A DNA stretch of 64,000 nt from Pictodentalium vernedei (Eukaryota; Mollusca; Scaphopoda; Dentaliida; Dentaliidae): NCBI GenBank assembly GCA_031216915.1, contig CM062289.1:58160577-58224576 (forward strand), given 5' to 3'. Positions 53,451 through 64,000 of this stretch are shown one piece after another. A program made the translations under genes and the position numbers. Numbering within the stretch: position 1 is the first letter of the stretch; every line of letters starts with the position of its first letter. The notes under the pieces were generated by a model that saw only the letters and a list, made by a program, of their open reading frames with translations, was not told where the DNA came from and made no database searches.

Positions 53451-54585
53451 TATTTCCCTAAACTAATAAATTTAACAATGAACAAGTATTGCACACTTAC
53501 AATGTATTACACTAAAATGTATTTACAATATACACCCCATATAAATACAAACATTAAACTGAATTTCAATTTATCCTTCCAAGCTCTACTAGCATGAAGT
53601 AGTCAACCCCACGAACACCTGAAAGTGGCAGAGATAATTTAATCCCTCAGCCCCATAGGGTTGACGGATTAAACCATCACTAAACCACAACACTGCAGCA
53701 AGATAATCTTGCTACCAAAACAACATAGTGATGCATAGCACACTACAAAGGCATAAGTCCTGAAAGGGTAAATCCTAACCACTGTAGGATAAAGGCTTGA
53801 TTTCACTTTGAGCCAAATGGAAGCTTCAAAGTGGCAACACAAGGAGGAACTCAAGCATGACCAATTGTTCAATCTTGTGTTGTAAATAACAGTAGACTTG
53901 CATGCCAGGCTTTGGCTCCCAAGTCTAATTACCAGAAGCAAGTGTACCAAAGTAGAATAGCACTACACAACTTTCCAAGACATGTAGATGGAAAGCTTCC
54001 ACAAATTATACAAAACCCAAGTAATGCTTGTTCTAGCAAATCCACCCCTAAAATATAAAAGCAACGAAATAGATACCTGTGCCTAAATGACAACTAGGCG
54101 GACTGTGGCATTCACATACAGGAGTATCTCGAAACCTACATAATAAAGAAAATCATAGGAGTGATGGATAGAAATAATAGTTTAAGAGCTGAAAATATTT
54201 TGTAGCTTATTCACAGTGGCGAGTGATCAGCTGTGGTCAGCCTTATATTAGCAGACTACAGCGTATCACCCGCAGTCACAGTGAATAAACAACTAAACAT
54301 AATATCAAAAAGCACACCAAAACTGCAAACTACTAAAATACAATAAATTATCAGTTTACTCTAGGGGTTCAATGACACTTTTAAACAGCGAAGGATATAT
54401 ATCAGAATTTTGAAATAGTGCGTACGCTTAACAAAAATACTGAGGTAAATAAATATTTAAACCAATATGTTCCAAAATCGGAACCAGCTTGTGGCCATGG
54501 CATTCGGGACAAAGTACCAAGCATGACATTTGTTCAGGCTGCCAGCCCACTCAGAGAGAAAACTTATAGAAAACTAAGTAATTAG
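53451..54585. other. No gene recognised
   Basis: AT-rich sequence between the LINE fragment and element C. It may include more of a repeat (the minus-strand frame at 53669-53950 is open but without recognisable motifs). No exon-like segment seen. Confidence 0.45.
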
Positions 54586-56353
54586 GCTTTTCCCTCTGGA
54601 AAAGACTATTGTTTTTCTACGGATTATTAGGCTTTTCCCTCTGGAAAAGACTATTGTTTTTCTACGGATTATTATTTTTTTTTTTTTTTTTTTTTTTTCC
54701 ACACATTTTTGTCCGTATGATTCAGAAGCCATTTTCGAACCGATTTTCACACAATTTGGCACACGCATAGAGTGGCAAAAAATCTAAAAATGTACCAAAG
54801 CGGAATTTTCGATTTGACCCTTATTTCGCCAGAATTGGAAAAAAACTGCCAAAATTGGGGTTTATCGGCACTTTCTCGAAACACGTCTTCAGGATTTTTT
54901 TAAAACATTCATCAGTTCTAGACCTGCCCATGACACGACCTTTGATACACACGACATATTAGGCGATGCATATGGTAACCCTCCACAGGCTGCCAAACAT
55001 CGAAATTTTGATGAAATGGGCCGGTTTCAGGCCCCCAGAGCACCCAAATGATACAAGAGAGATAAACATAACTTCCTTTATTTGAAGTGGAATTCACCGG
55101 AGATCATTTTTGTAAGTAATAATGGTGTTCAAAAAACCAAGCATTAACCCGTTTTGGGCTGGTTAAACAGCAATACCCCCAAAAAGCTAAAAAATTCAGG
55201 TTTTCCGTGGATTTCTCTAAACGAGTCTTGTAGATTTTCATGAAAAAATTGTCACTCCCAGGCCTTGATGTGACAATAGAAGTTGCATGGACAAAATACT
55301 TCGGTGAGCATTTGTTAACCCTCCACGGGCTGCTAAAAGTCAAAATTGTGATAAACTGGGCTGTTTTTGGACGCCAACGGCACCCAACGGGTACGCCACA
55401 AAGAAAAGTGATTTCTTTCATCGAGCGCACAATCTATAGGGAAACATTTTTGTAAGTAGTAAGGGTATTCAAAAAACGAAGTCTTAACCCATTTTGGGCA
55501 GGCTAAAGAGAGACCCCTTAAAATCTAAAAATTCCCATTTTCTGTGGATTTCTCTAAATACATTCCATAGGTTTTCAAGAAAAATTGACTACTTGCAGGT
55601 CTTTGGGTGACATTACAAGTGGCATGGACAAAATATTCCACTGAGCGTTCATTAACCCTCTACAGAATGCCAAGCATCATAATTTTGTTGAAATGGGCTG
55701 TTTTCGGACACACACAGCACGCAATGTATGTCCGAGAGTTACACATAATCTCCTTTGTTGGAAGTGGAATTCACTGAGGACCATTTTTGTAAGTAATAAG
55801 GGTATTCAAAAACCCAAGCGTTAACCCCTTTTGGGGTTGTTATTAGCGATACCCATCAAAAGCTAAAAAAAAATTATGTTTTCCGTGGATTTTGTTACAA
55901 ACATCTTGTAAGTTTTCAACAGAAAATGGCCATTGATAGGTCTTGGAGTCACATTACCGGTTGCATGGATAAAATATTCCAGTAAGCATTTGTTAACCCT
56001 CCATGGGCTGCTAAATGTCAACATTTTGAAAAAATAGTCTGTTTTTGGACACCAACAACAACAAATGGGAATGTCACAGAGATACATAACTTCTTTTACC
56101 GGATGCAAAACTTTCGCTAACTGCTTGTTGGCGATTTTCAAGAACAATTGGACATTGGCAGGTCTTACAAATTGCATAGATAGAATATTCCGCTAGTCGT
56201 TTGTTAATCCCGCTACAGGCTGCTAAACATCAAAATTTTGATAAAATCGGCTGTTTTCGGGCAGCAAATGGGTATGTAATAGGTAAACATAACCTCTTTT
56301 ATCAGACTCAGAATTCATGAGGGATAATGTATGATAGTGTTAAGGGTATTCAA

Positions 56354-56707
56354 GGGAGCGTGGTGGCTCAGTGGTAGACTGTTGTACTTCTATGCTAGAG
56401 GTCCCGAGTCCGATCCCCGTCCGGGACGACTCACGTTGTGTCCTTCGGCAAGGCACTTTAGCCCGGTCGCCGATATGGGGGCACGATGACGCCGTGTACT
56501 AAGGCATACTGCATGTCGATGGTACATATGTCTTCACCCTCTTTAACCCTGCTTGAGCGGAGCTTGAACAGAGTTAGAATGTTGAGGAGCTGACAGTTGC
56601 TCGTCGTTGCTTGGTGGTTCTCTCCGTGTACTCTGGCTTCCTCCACCTATAAAACTGTCACGGTCACGATTAGCCATTGTGCATAAGTATGTGACCTTAA
56701 ACACCAA

Positions 56708-56760
<53 letters not shown>
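56354..56760 (+). mobile_element. tRNA-derived SINE in element C, expanded AATA tail
   Basis: Flanked by AAGGGTATTCAA (56342-56353, 56761-56772), the same target as the SINE in element B, and nearly the same sequence. The tail has grown to ~54 bp of AATA units (56707-56760), against ~12 bp in B. Confidence 0.88.
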
Positions 56761-56762
<2 letters not shown>

Positions 56763-56772
56763 GGGTATTCAA

Positions 56773-59060
56773 AAGGCCAAGCCTTAACCCTGTTTATAGG
56801 ATTAAAGACAGACAGCCCATGCCGTGTACGCTGCCTATATTACTTGTAAAATCGACACCCCCACTAAATCTACTTCGAGGTGCGGTGTCGGACCCGACCA
56901 CCTGACGGTTCTGACCTCATTAGATAACACTCCTTCGTTGTATTTAGCAGCATGGATTTCCCCAAGAAGCAAAGACAAAAATACGTCTGCGGAAAATAAT
57001 GGCAAATATTTTATTTAGTCTGTATTTTGTCCGTATAGAAAATGCCTCGCCCACATATACCTAAACATGATTCAATGATACAATTGGACATATTTCTCTC
57101 GTAAAACCTGAAAAAGATTTGATTTATTTCATTTTAGGATTGCGCGTGTATATTCTTAGAAGATTCTCTGTGTGTTATTAATAAACAGCGTCAGTCTTTG
57201 ATCTCGTTTGGGACGATCAGTGATTAACACCTTTTCGATAAGAGCCATCGAAATTGAAAATAAAAAAAAAATCAAATTTCACTAAAACCTTTTGCAGAAT
57301 CGTGTTTTTCAGAAAACTCTTTCGCGATTGCATGTGTCGTTTTCAAAATTCCGATCAGTAATCACGAAATTATAAATATGTTGTTGTCAATAACAAAATT
57401 GAAAGCATGTCCGTCAAACTTGCATGACGTCAGAACTCGACTCGGGTGAAATACTGCAGTGATGCAGTGAAAGTTCGAGAGTAATAAACGCTGATATCGC
57501 AGAAGGCTTTAAACTGTCCATGGAATGGTCCTAAAATCATGTTTATGTTTGCAGCTTTACTGCAAATAGGTTTCCCGCTGCCCCATGAACACCTGCCTGT
57601 TATTAAAATTAATTAGCGGGGACATTTGCCCCCCCCCCCCCTTCCTCCTGTTTTTTTTACCTAGGACACCTGCCCCCTATTGTTTCTTTTACCTAGGACA
57701 CGTGCCCCCCCCCCCCCCCCCCCCCCCCCCCGCTGTTTTTCACCAACTACACCTGCCCCCGTTTGTTTGCTAATGGGCCCCTCCCCATTGACCTTTCTAT
57801 CTTTAGAAGCACCCGGGCCGACGGGGAGAGGGCGTGGTTGTGAGCATGGCTAGATTTCGCTGAAGGAAGGTACCCTCAAATCTGGGTCGAAAGTGGCGAA
57901 AATGACAAAAGGCTACTTCAACGTATGGTAACGGTATAAACTTCAGACGATCTGGGCGATGTACAGACGAAAGATCATACCTTGGAGCCGGTTAGGTAAT
58001 TTGGCACAAAAAAAACTCCGATTTTATGCTCAATCGCTGCTCTACAGTAGTCTACAATAGTGCCCAATTCCATTCCAAACTGATAGAGTCGGGACGAATA
58101 GTACTCTCACTTTCCACGCGATGCGTGGTGTTCTCCACGCGGTCTCGACACTTGCAACAGATGCCAAAATGTCGGCCAGGGTGTGTAGAACAAGTTCTGA
58201 AAATTAGAAGTCGCTGCCTTTGGCGGTCTGGACACGGTTCGTGTTTGTGAGAAGTGCAATTTTAATGTCAAATTGGCAAATTTTCGTTAATCGTTTCCCG
58301 CCAAAACACCTACTCACCGCCGATTTCTTTTCACTGCAACTTCTTCTGATTATCTAAGGTTTAAAGATAGTGTCAGGATACCCCCCCCCCCCCCCCACAC
58401 CGAAACCTGGGACTTTATGCTCAATCGCAGCTCCACAGTCGTCTACAACACTGCCCATTTCCATTCTGAACTGATAGAGTCGGGACGAATAGTACTCTCT
58501 CCTTCCAAGCGATGCCTGGTGTTTTCCAGGCGCCTCAGACGCTCCAAACAGATCCCAAAATGTCGGCCAGGGATCGTAGAACAAGTTCTGAAAATTTCAA
58601 GTCGCTGCCTCCAGTGGTCTGGACACGGTTCGTGTATGTCAGAAGTGCTATTTTAATGTCCAATATGCAAATCTTCGTCAATCTTTTCCTGCCTGCCAGA
58701 AACCCAATCACCGTCAATTTCTTTTCACTTTAAACTTCTGACGATTCTCTTAGGTTTAAAGGTTGTGTTGGGATCCCTGGGTGGCGGTCTTAAAGAAGCA
58801 ACTTCCATTTACAGAGAGGGGGGGGGGGGGGGGCTCTAAAGGAGTCTGCGCCCATTCACGACGTCTTTTTTCGAACTGGCTTGAAAAGGAAGGACCAAAT
58901 TCAGACAGTTACCTCCTCTCTTCAAAACGCTATATCCCAACCATTTCTAGGCAGATTTCCATGACATTTTCACTCGTTGTTCATGGATAGTTGCGGCATC
59001 ACTTTCCATGAAGAGCGATACGAATTTCGCATTTCGTCACGTCGAATTCGAAAAGAGTGC
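56773..59060 (+). repeat. Interior block of element C
   Basis: Matches 34522-36900 of element B, including the duplicated segment (about 58026-58370 and 58420-58765) and C-runs (57630-57641, 57706-57731, 58381-58397). Both ~75-codon open frames remain open here too. Confidence 0.6.
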
Positions 59061-59534
59061 ATGCGCATGAATTTCTCTGATAACATCTTATAGATTTTAA
59101 GTAAAAATGGCCATTCGCACTTTTTGGTTTGAAATTGCAAGTTGCATGAATAAATATGCCTGTTAGCACATGTTAACTCTCTACAATTGGCCAGACATCA
59201 ATATTTTGGATACATTTGAGATAAAATTGACCATTTTCAAATAGACAGAGCACTCAAAGGGTATGTGTCAAACAAACATAACTCCTTTTGTCGGTCATTA
59301 ACTTGTGGGACGACGATATTGATATTAACCCACTCTACCATTAATGATGGTTTTTACCTAAACAATTTTTTTATAAAACAGTCATTTGAGACTACTATAA
59401 CCACCTTTCTCATAACATCAATGAAAGAACTTCAGTGAGACAGTTAAAAACAATTCATCAGACACTGTGGGGGCATGAAAAATCAAGGAATCTCATCGGG
59501 AAAAGCCATGATTCTCCAGAATCATAAAGTCTAG

Positions 59535-59550
59535 TTATTTTTTCTTTTTG

Positions 59551-59581
<31 letters not shown>

Positions 59582-62231
59582 CCCCACACATTTTGTCCGT
59601 ACGATTCAGAAGCCATTTTCGAACCGATTTTCACGAAATTTTGCACACGCATAGAGGGGCACAAAATCTAAAAATGTACCCAAGAGGAATTTTCGATTTA
59701 ACCCTTATTTCATCAGAATTGGCAAAAAACTGCCAAAATTGGGGTTTATCGGCACTTTCTCGAAACTCGTCTTGTAGATTTTTTTTATACATTCGTAATT
59801 GCTAGACCTGTCTGTGACACGCCCTTTGATACACACGACATATCAGGCGATGCATATGGTAACCCTCCACAGGCTGCCAAACATCGAAATTTTGATGAAA
59901 TAGGCCGGTTTCAGGCCCCCACCGCACCCAAACAATACATGAGAGATAAACATAACTTCCTTTATTGGGAGTGGAATTCACCGAGGATCATTTTTGTCAG
60001 TAATAAGGGTGTTCAAAAAACCAAGCGTTAACCCGCTTTGGGCTGGTTAAACAGCAATACCCCCATAAAGCTCAACAATTTGTGTTTTCCGTGGATTTCT
60101 CTAAACGAGCCTTGTAGATTTTCAAGAAAAATTTGTCACTCCCAGGCCTTGATGTGACAATAGAAGTTGCATGGACAAAATACTGTGGTGAGCATTTGTT
60201 AACCCTCCACGGCCTGCTAAAAGTCAAAATTGTGATAAAATGGGCTGTTTTTGGATGCCAACAGCACCCAATGGGTACGCCACAAAGAAACGTTCCTTCT
60301 TTTATCGAGCGCACAATCTATACGCAAACATTTTTGTAAGTAGTAAGGATATTCAAAAGTCGAAGTCTTAACCCATTTTGGACAGGCTAAAGAGAGAGAC
60401 CCCTTAAAATCTTAAAATTCCCATTTTCTGTGGATTTCTCTAAAAACATCCTGCAGGTTTTCAAGAAAAATTGACTACTCTCAGGTCTTTGTATGATATT
60501 ACAAGTTGCATGAACAACATATTCCGGTGAGCGTTTATTAACCCTCTAGAGGCTGCCAAGCATCGTAATTTTGTTGAAATGGGCTGTTTTCAGGCATGCA
60601 CATCACCCAAAGTGTACCTGAGAAATAAACATAATCTCCTTTGTTGGAAGTGGAATTCAAGGAAGACCATTTTTGTAAGTAATAAGGATATTCAAAAAAC
60701 CAAGCGTTAACCCATTTTGTGTTTGTTGATAGTGATACCCATCAAAGGCTTAAAAATTTATGTTTTCCCTGGATTTCTTTACAAACATCTGGTAGGGTTT
60801 TCAAGAGAAAATGGCCATTGATAGGTCATGGTGTCACATTACCAGTTGATTGGATAAATTATTCCGGTAAGCATTTGTTAACCCTCCATGGTCTGCTAAA
60901 TGTCAAAATTTTGAAAAAAATAGTCTGTTTTTGAACAACAACAACAACATCAAATGGGAATACAACAGAGAAACGTAACTTCTTTTACCGGACGCAAAAC
61001 TGACAGGGAAACATTTTTGTAAGTAGCAAATGTATTCAAAAATCGAGGTCTTAACCAATTTTTGACTAGTTAAGGAGATATACCCCTTAAAAGCTTAAAA
61101 TTCCAGTTTTCTGTGGATTTCTCAAACAAGAAAATTTCAAGAGCAATTGACCATTCGCAGGTCTTCGAGTGACATTACAAGTTGCACAAACAAAATGTTT
61201 CGGTAAGCATTTGTTAACCCCCCAGAGGCTGCCAAGCATTGACATTTGGAGAAAATGGGCTGTCCTTGGGCATGTGTACCTACGAGATAAACATAACCTC
61301 CTTCATTGGAAGTGGAATTCACCGTCGATCATCTTTGTAAGTAATGAAGATATTCACAAAACCAAACATTAACCCTTTGGAGCTGGTTAAAGAGAGATAC
61401 CCCCAAAAGGTTAAAAATTCATGTTATCTGAGGATTTCTTTAAAAAACATCCCGTAGATTTTCAGGAAAAAATGGCCATTCTCATATCTTAGTGTGACAT
61501 TACAAGTTGCATGTACAAAATATTCCTGTAAGCCTTTGTTAACCCTATGCAGGTTCTCAAACATCAAAATGTTGATAAAATAGGCTGTGTTTGCGTACCC
61601 ACAACACCCGAAGTTGGGAGGAGAGATCAAAATAAGTGGAAGTAGAATTCACTGAGAATTATTTTTGGAAGTAATAAGAGTATTCCAAAAACAACACTTA
61701 ACCCATTTTGGGCTGGAAAAACAATGATACCCATCAAAAGCTTAAAATTCCTATTCTCCCTGGATTTCTCTGAAAACATCTTGTAGATTTTAAAGAAAAA
61801 ATGGCCATTCACAGTTCTTGGTGTGACATTACAAGTTGCATGAATAAATATTCCTGTTGGCACTTGTTAACCCTCTACAAGCTGCCAGACATCAATATTT
61901 TGGATACATTTGAGATAAAATGGACCATTTTTAAATTGACACAGCACTCATTGAGTATGTGTCAAACAAACATAACTCCTTTTGTCGTTCATTGACTTGT
62001 GGGACGACAATATTGACATTAACCCACTCCACCGTTAATGATGGTTTTTATCTAAACAATTTTTTTTATCAAACTGTGTCATTTGAGACTACTATCTTCA
62101 CCTTTCTCATAACATCAATGAAGGAACTTCAGTGAGACAGTTAAAAACAATTCATCAGACACTGTGGGGTCATGAAAAATCATGGAATCTCATCGGGAAA
62201 AGCCATGATACTCCAGAATCATAAAGTCTAG
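59535..62231 (+). mobile_element. Helitron-like element D
   Basis: It starts directly after C's CTAG with a T-run and CACACATTTTGTCCGTACG. 340 bp units lie at about 60028, 60368, 60707, 61051, 61369 and 61698. The standard right end has hairpin ATGATACT/AGAATCAT (one mismatch) and CTAG at 62228-62231. It lacks the SINE and interior block. The head-to-tail C-D pair mirrors A-B. Confidence 0.6.
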
Positions 62232-63075
62232 TTAAATACCTGATTTTATGAAAAAACTGTTCCTATCCACTCCTATGAAATTCCTGTAATATTCCTGAAT
62301 TTCCAAAGCCACAGATACAATTATATTGAAATATTTATCAAACAGAACACAACCACATTACAAACAGAGAGAAAGGAAAATGCACTGAACTGGACACTGC
62401 AGATAACTGCAGACCTTTCTTGACCAATGAAAACCAATTACCCGTAACAGTACTCACTTCATGACTTTCATGTGTGTGACCTCAGAAAAGCCAGTGAAGT
62501 TTACAATCAACCCATATTACTAGAAGGAAAGATTAACCATCTGCATACTAATGTGGCTGAAATAAATATTAATACTGTGTGTAAAACTAGTAAAATATTA
62601 GTCAGTGCAGATTTAATTCACTGTAACTAAACACAAACAGGAAATATTGTTTTATACCTGGATAAATAAAAATAAGACCAACCCCATTTCCAATACTGAC
62701 ACACTAAATTTTTTAATGTTGTGTAATATTACTATATATAGATCAAAAATTGGTTTCCGGATAAATATCTGTTATGTGCACATTGTGCTTGTACAGAATC
62801 TTTTATCGCGATGAGACTCATTTTGGTGGACGTATCCCCAAAAACGAGTCAAGTCGCAAAAAATTTTTTATACAAGCACAATGAGCATATAACACATTTA
62901 TCTACCCTTCAGTCAAAAAATCCCATCAAAAATAAATGTTAAACTAAAAGTGGTTCATTTCCACTAGACCAATTCCCTTCAGACCAACTCATGCGTTCTA
63001 CTTTTAAAATAATTCTATATCCATAATTTGATATATTTATAAATATTTATAAATGTATTTAATGTTATTGATATT
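62232..63075. other. No gene recognised; one inverted repeat
   Basis: At about 62770-62890 there is an inverted pair (ATGTGCACATTGTGCTTGTA and TACAAGCACAATGAGCATAT) around GATGAGACTCATTTTGG. Otherwise unassigned AT-rich sequence. Confidence 0.45.
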
Positions 63076-63327
63076 CAAGTCTGAAAATAAGCAGTCTGTC
63101 ATTTGCAGAATGAGGTCCCCAGAGGGGTAATTTGCTGTTGCTATCCCATACAGTGGGTCAGTTTATCTCTGGGTACCTCTTTCTGTTTATGTTTGTGACC
63201 TTAATTCAGATTGAGGTTCACAGAGGGTGAATTTAGTGATGCTACCCTGCTGTGCAGGGTAGCATCACCAAATTCACCCTCTGGGGACCTCATTTTTCAA
63301 ATGATAGTCTGCTTATTTTCTGGCTTG
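63076..63327. mobile_element. hAT-like MITE family H1, copy 4
   Basis: The ends CAAGTCTGAAAATAAGCAG and CTGCTTATTTTCTGGCTTG are flanked by TTGATATT and TTGAAATT (8 bp duplication, one mismatch). Central hairpin GATGCTACCCTGC/GCAGGGTAGCATC at about 63238-63267. Confidence 0.85.
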
Positions 63328-64000
63328 TTGAAATTTTATAAATTGAAATGTTATAAACCTATATTTTTTGTATGTTATGCGTATAAATATTATTTTTATC
63401 AAATAAAGTGCTTATCAGTAAATAAATGTTTTCTTAATTATCCTTAATCAACCCTTAATCAATAACAGAATTTAGTTGGTCTAAAGGGAATTGGTCTAGT
63501 GGGAAGACACTCATCTGATCAAAATAATAGATCTCTATTTTCAGTTCTCTCAACCTGACGCCACATGAAACAATTCCTTCAGCATGATTGAAATTGTACA
63601 TTGTGAAAAAAAGAGTCAAACAAGGCCCAAGTATGCTTTTTTCGTTGAGCGCAGTGATACTTCGAAGCAATGCAATTCATTTCATGAGGTCACCCAAGGC
63701 AGAGATGGCTGGTTTGTGAAAAGAACTAGGGAATTATTTTTTGATAGTGCACAAGAATCGCTTTAAATACATGACGTTCATTCATAATTTTTAGAAGATA
63801 TCAATTAACAATGAGATTGATGTTACGTTTCTGAATTTTCTTGCTATAATTCAATTTTTATGATTCATCTCCATCTTTTTTTGTTTTGGTGTTTTACGTG
63901 GTGGATTGTTTATGTAATGGATCGTGCAGTTCCCTACAACATGTAATGTATGTTGAGGTAATCTTGATGCATCGTTCATTGCAGCATTATAAATTTTTGA
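63328..64000. other. No gene recognised
   Basis: AT-rich end of the window. The 60-codon frame at 63584-63766 (RDGWFVKRTRELFFDSAQES) has no family I recognise. An inverted word pair GGTCTAAAGGGAATTGGTCT (63478) and AGACCAATTCCCTTCAGACC (62967) surrounds the H1 MITE, hinting that 62967-63500 is one larger inverted-repeat unit. Confidence 0.4.

Larger units (their letters stand above)
54586..59534 (+). mobile_element. Helitron-like element C, near copy of B
   Basis: It starts with two copies of the 48 bp TAGGCTTTTCCCTCTGG unit, T-run and TCCGTATGATTCAGAAGCC. 340 bp units lie at 55144, 55484 and 55821, followed by the SINE, the interior block and the hairpin ATGATTCT/AGAATCAT with CTAG at 59531-59534. 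Relative to B it lacks about 790 bp (joined near 56109; B 33132-33907), i.e. a little over two repeat units. Large parts are almost identical to B. Confidence 0.6.

Noticed and set aside
63584-63766. 60-codon frame as an additional lectin exon or gene
   Set aside because: No Cys pattern or lectin motifs, and no matching splice sites in phase 1.

Overview
This window is eukaryotic and almost certainly from an invertebrate animal. It is AT-rich, contains no dense or operon-like coding, and is made of layered transposable elements around three small GT-AG exons. Those exons (12896-13054, 37414-37496, 46075-46228) join in perfect frame into one complete long-form C-type lectin-like domain of about 132 residues, with phase 1 junctions at both outer ends. 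The window is therefore mainly intron sequence of a plus-strand lectin-like gene; the rest of that gene must lie outside it or is unrecognised here. The species cannot be named. DIRS retrotransposons, tRNA-headed SINEs and Helitron-like elements with ~160-170 bp tandem cores suggest an aquatic invertebrate, perhaps a mollusc (inference, low confidence).

Layout. 1-12.9 kb: a SINE split by a 6.7 kb hAT-like inverted-repeat element, which itself contains a decayed DIRS retrotransposon (copy 1); then a Mutator-like transposase fragment and several foldback MITEs. 12.9-13.05 kb: lectin exon a. 13.1-23.7 kb: a hAT MITE, DIRS copy 2 (plus strand, 3' truncated) and DIRS copy 3 (minus strand). 23.7-29.5 kb: mostly palindromic MITEs, including a 1.86 kb TTAA-flanked long-inverted-repeat element. 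29.5-37.4 kb: two head-to-tail Helitron-like elements (A, B) with a 340 bp tandem core, ending 26 bp before lectin exon b. 37.5-46 kb: two more Helitron-like arrays with ~160 bp repeats, and MITEs. 46.1 kb: lectin exon c. 47.6-51.7 kb: two inverted, diverged copies of an unrecognised Pro/acidic-rich, basic-tailed protein-coding element. 53 kb: a LINE reverse-transcriptase tail. 54.6-62.2 kb: a second head-to-tail Helitron-like pair (C, D), C being a near copy of B with the same SINE at the same site. 62.2-64 kb: one more hAT MITE and otherwise unassigned sequence.

No element appears intact enough to code for its own mobility. All transposon reading frames seen carry stops, frameshifts or deletions. 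The strongest evidence comes from features checkable inside the window: exact target duplications (8 bp for hAT types, TTAA for piggyBac-like types, TA for pogo/mariner-like types, 12 bp for a SINE), an occupied versus empty TTAA site, the DIRS internal complementary region, and exact exon phase matching of the lectin domain.
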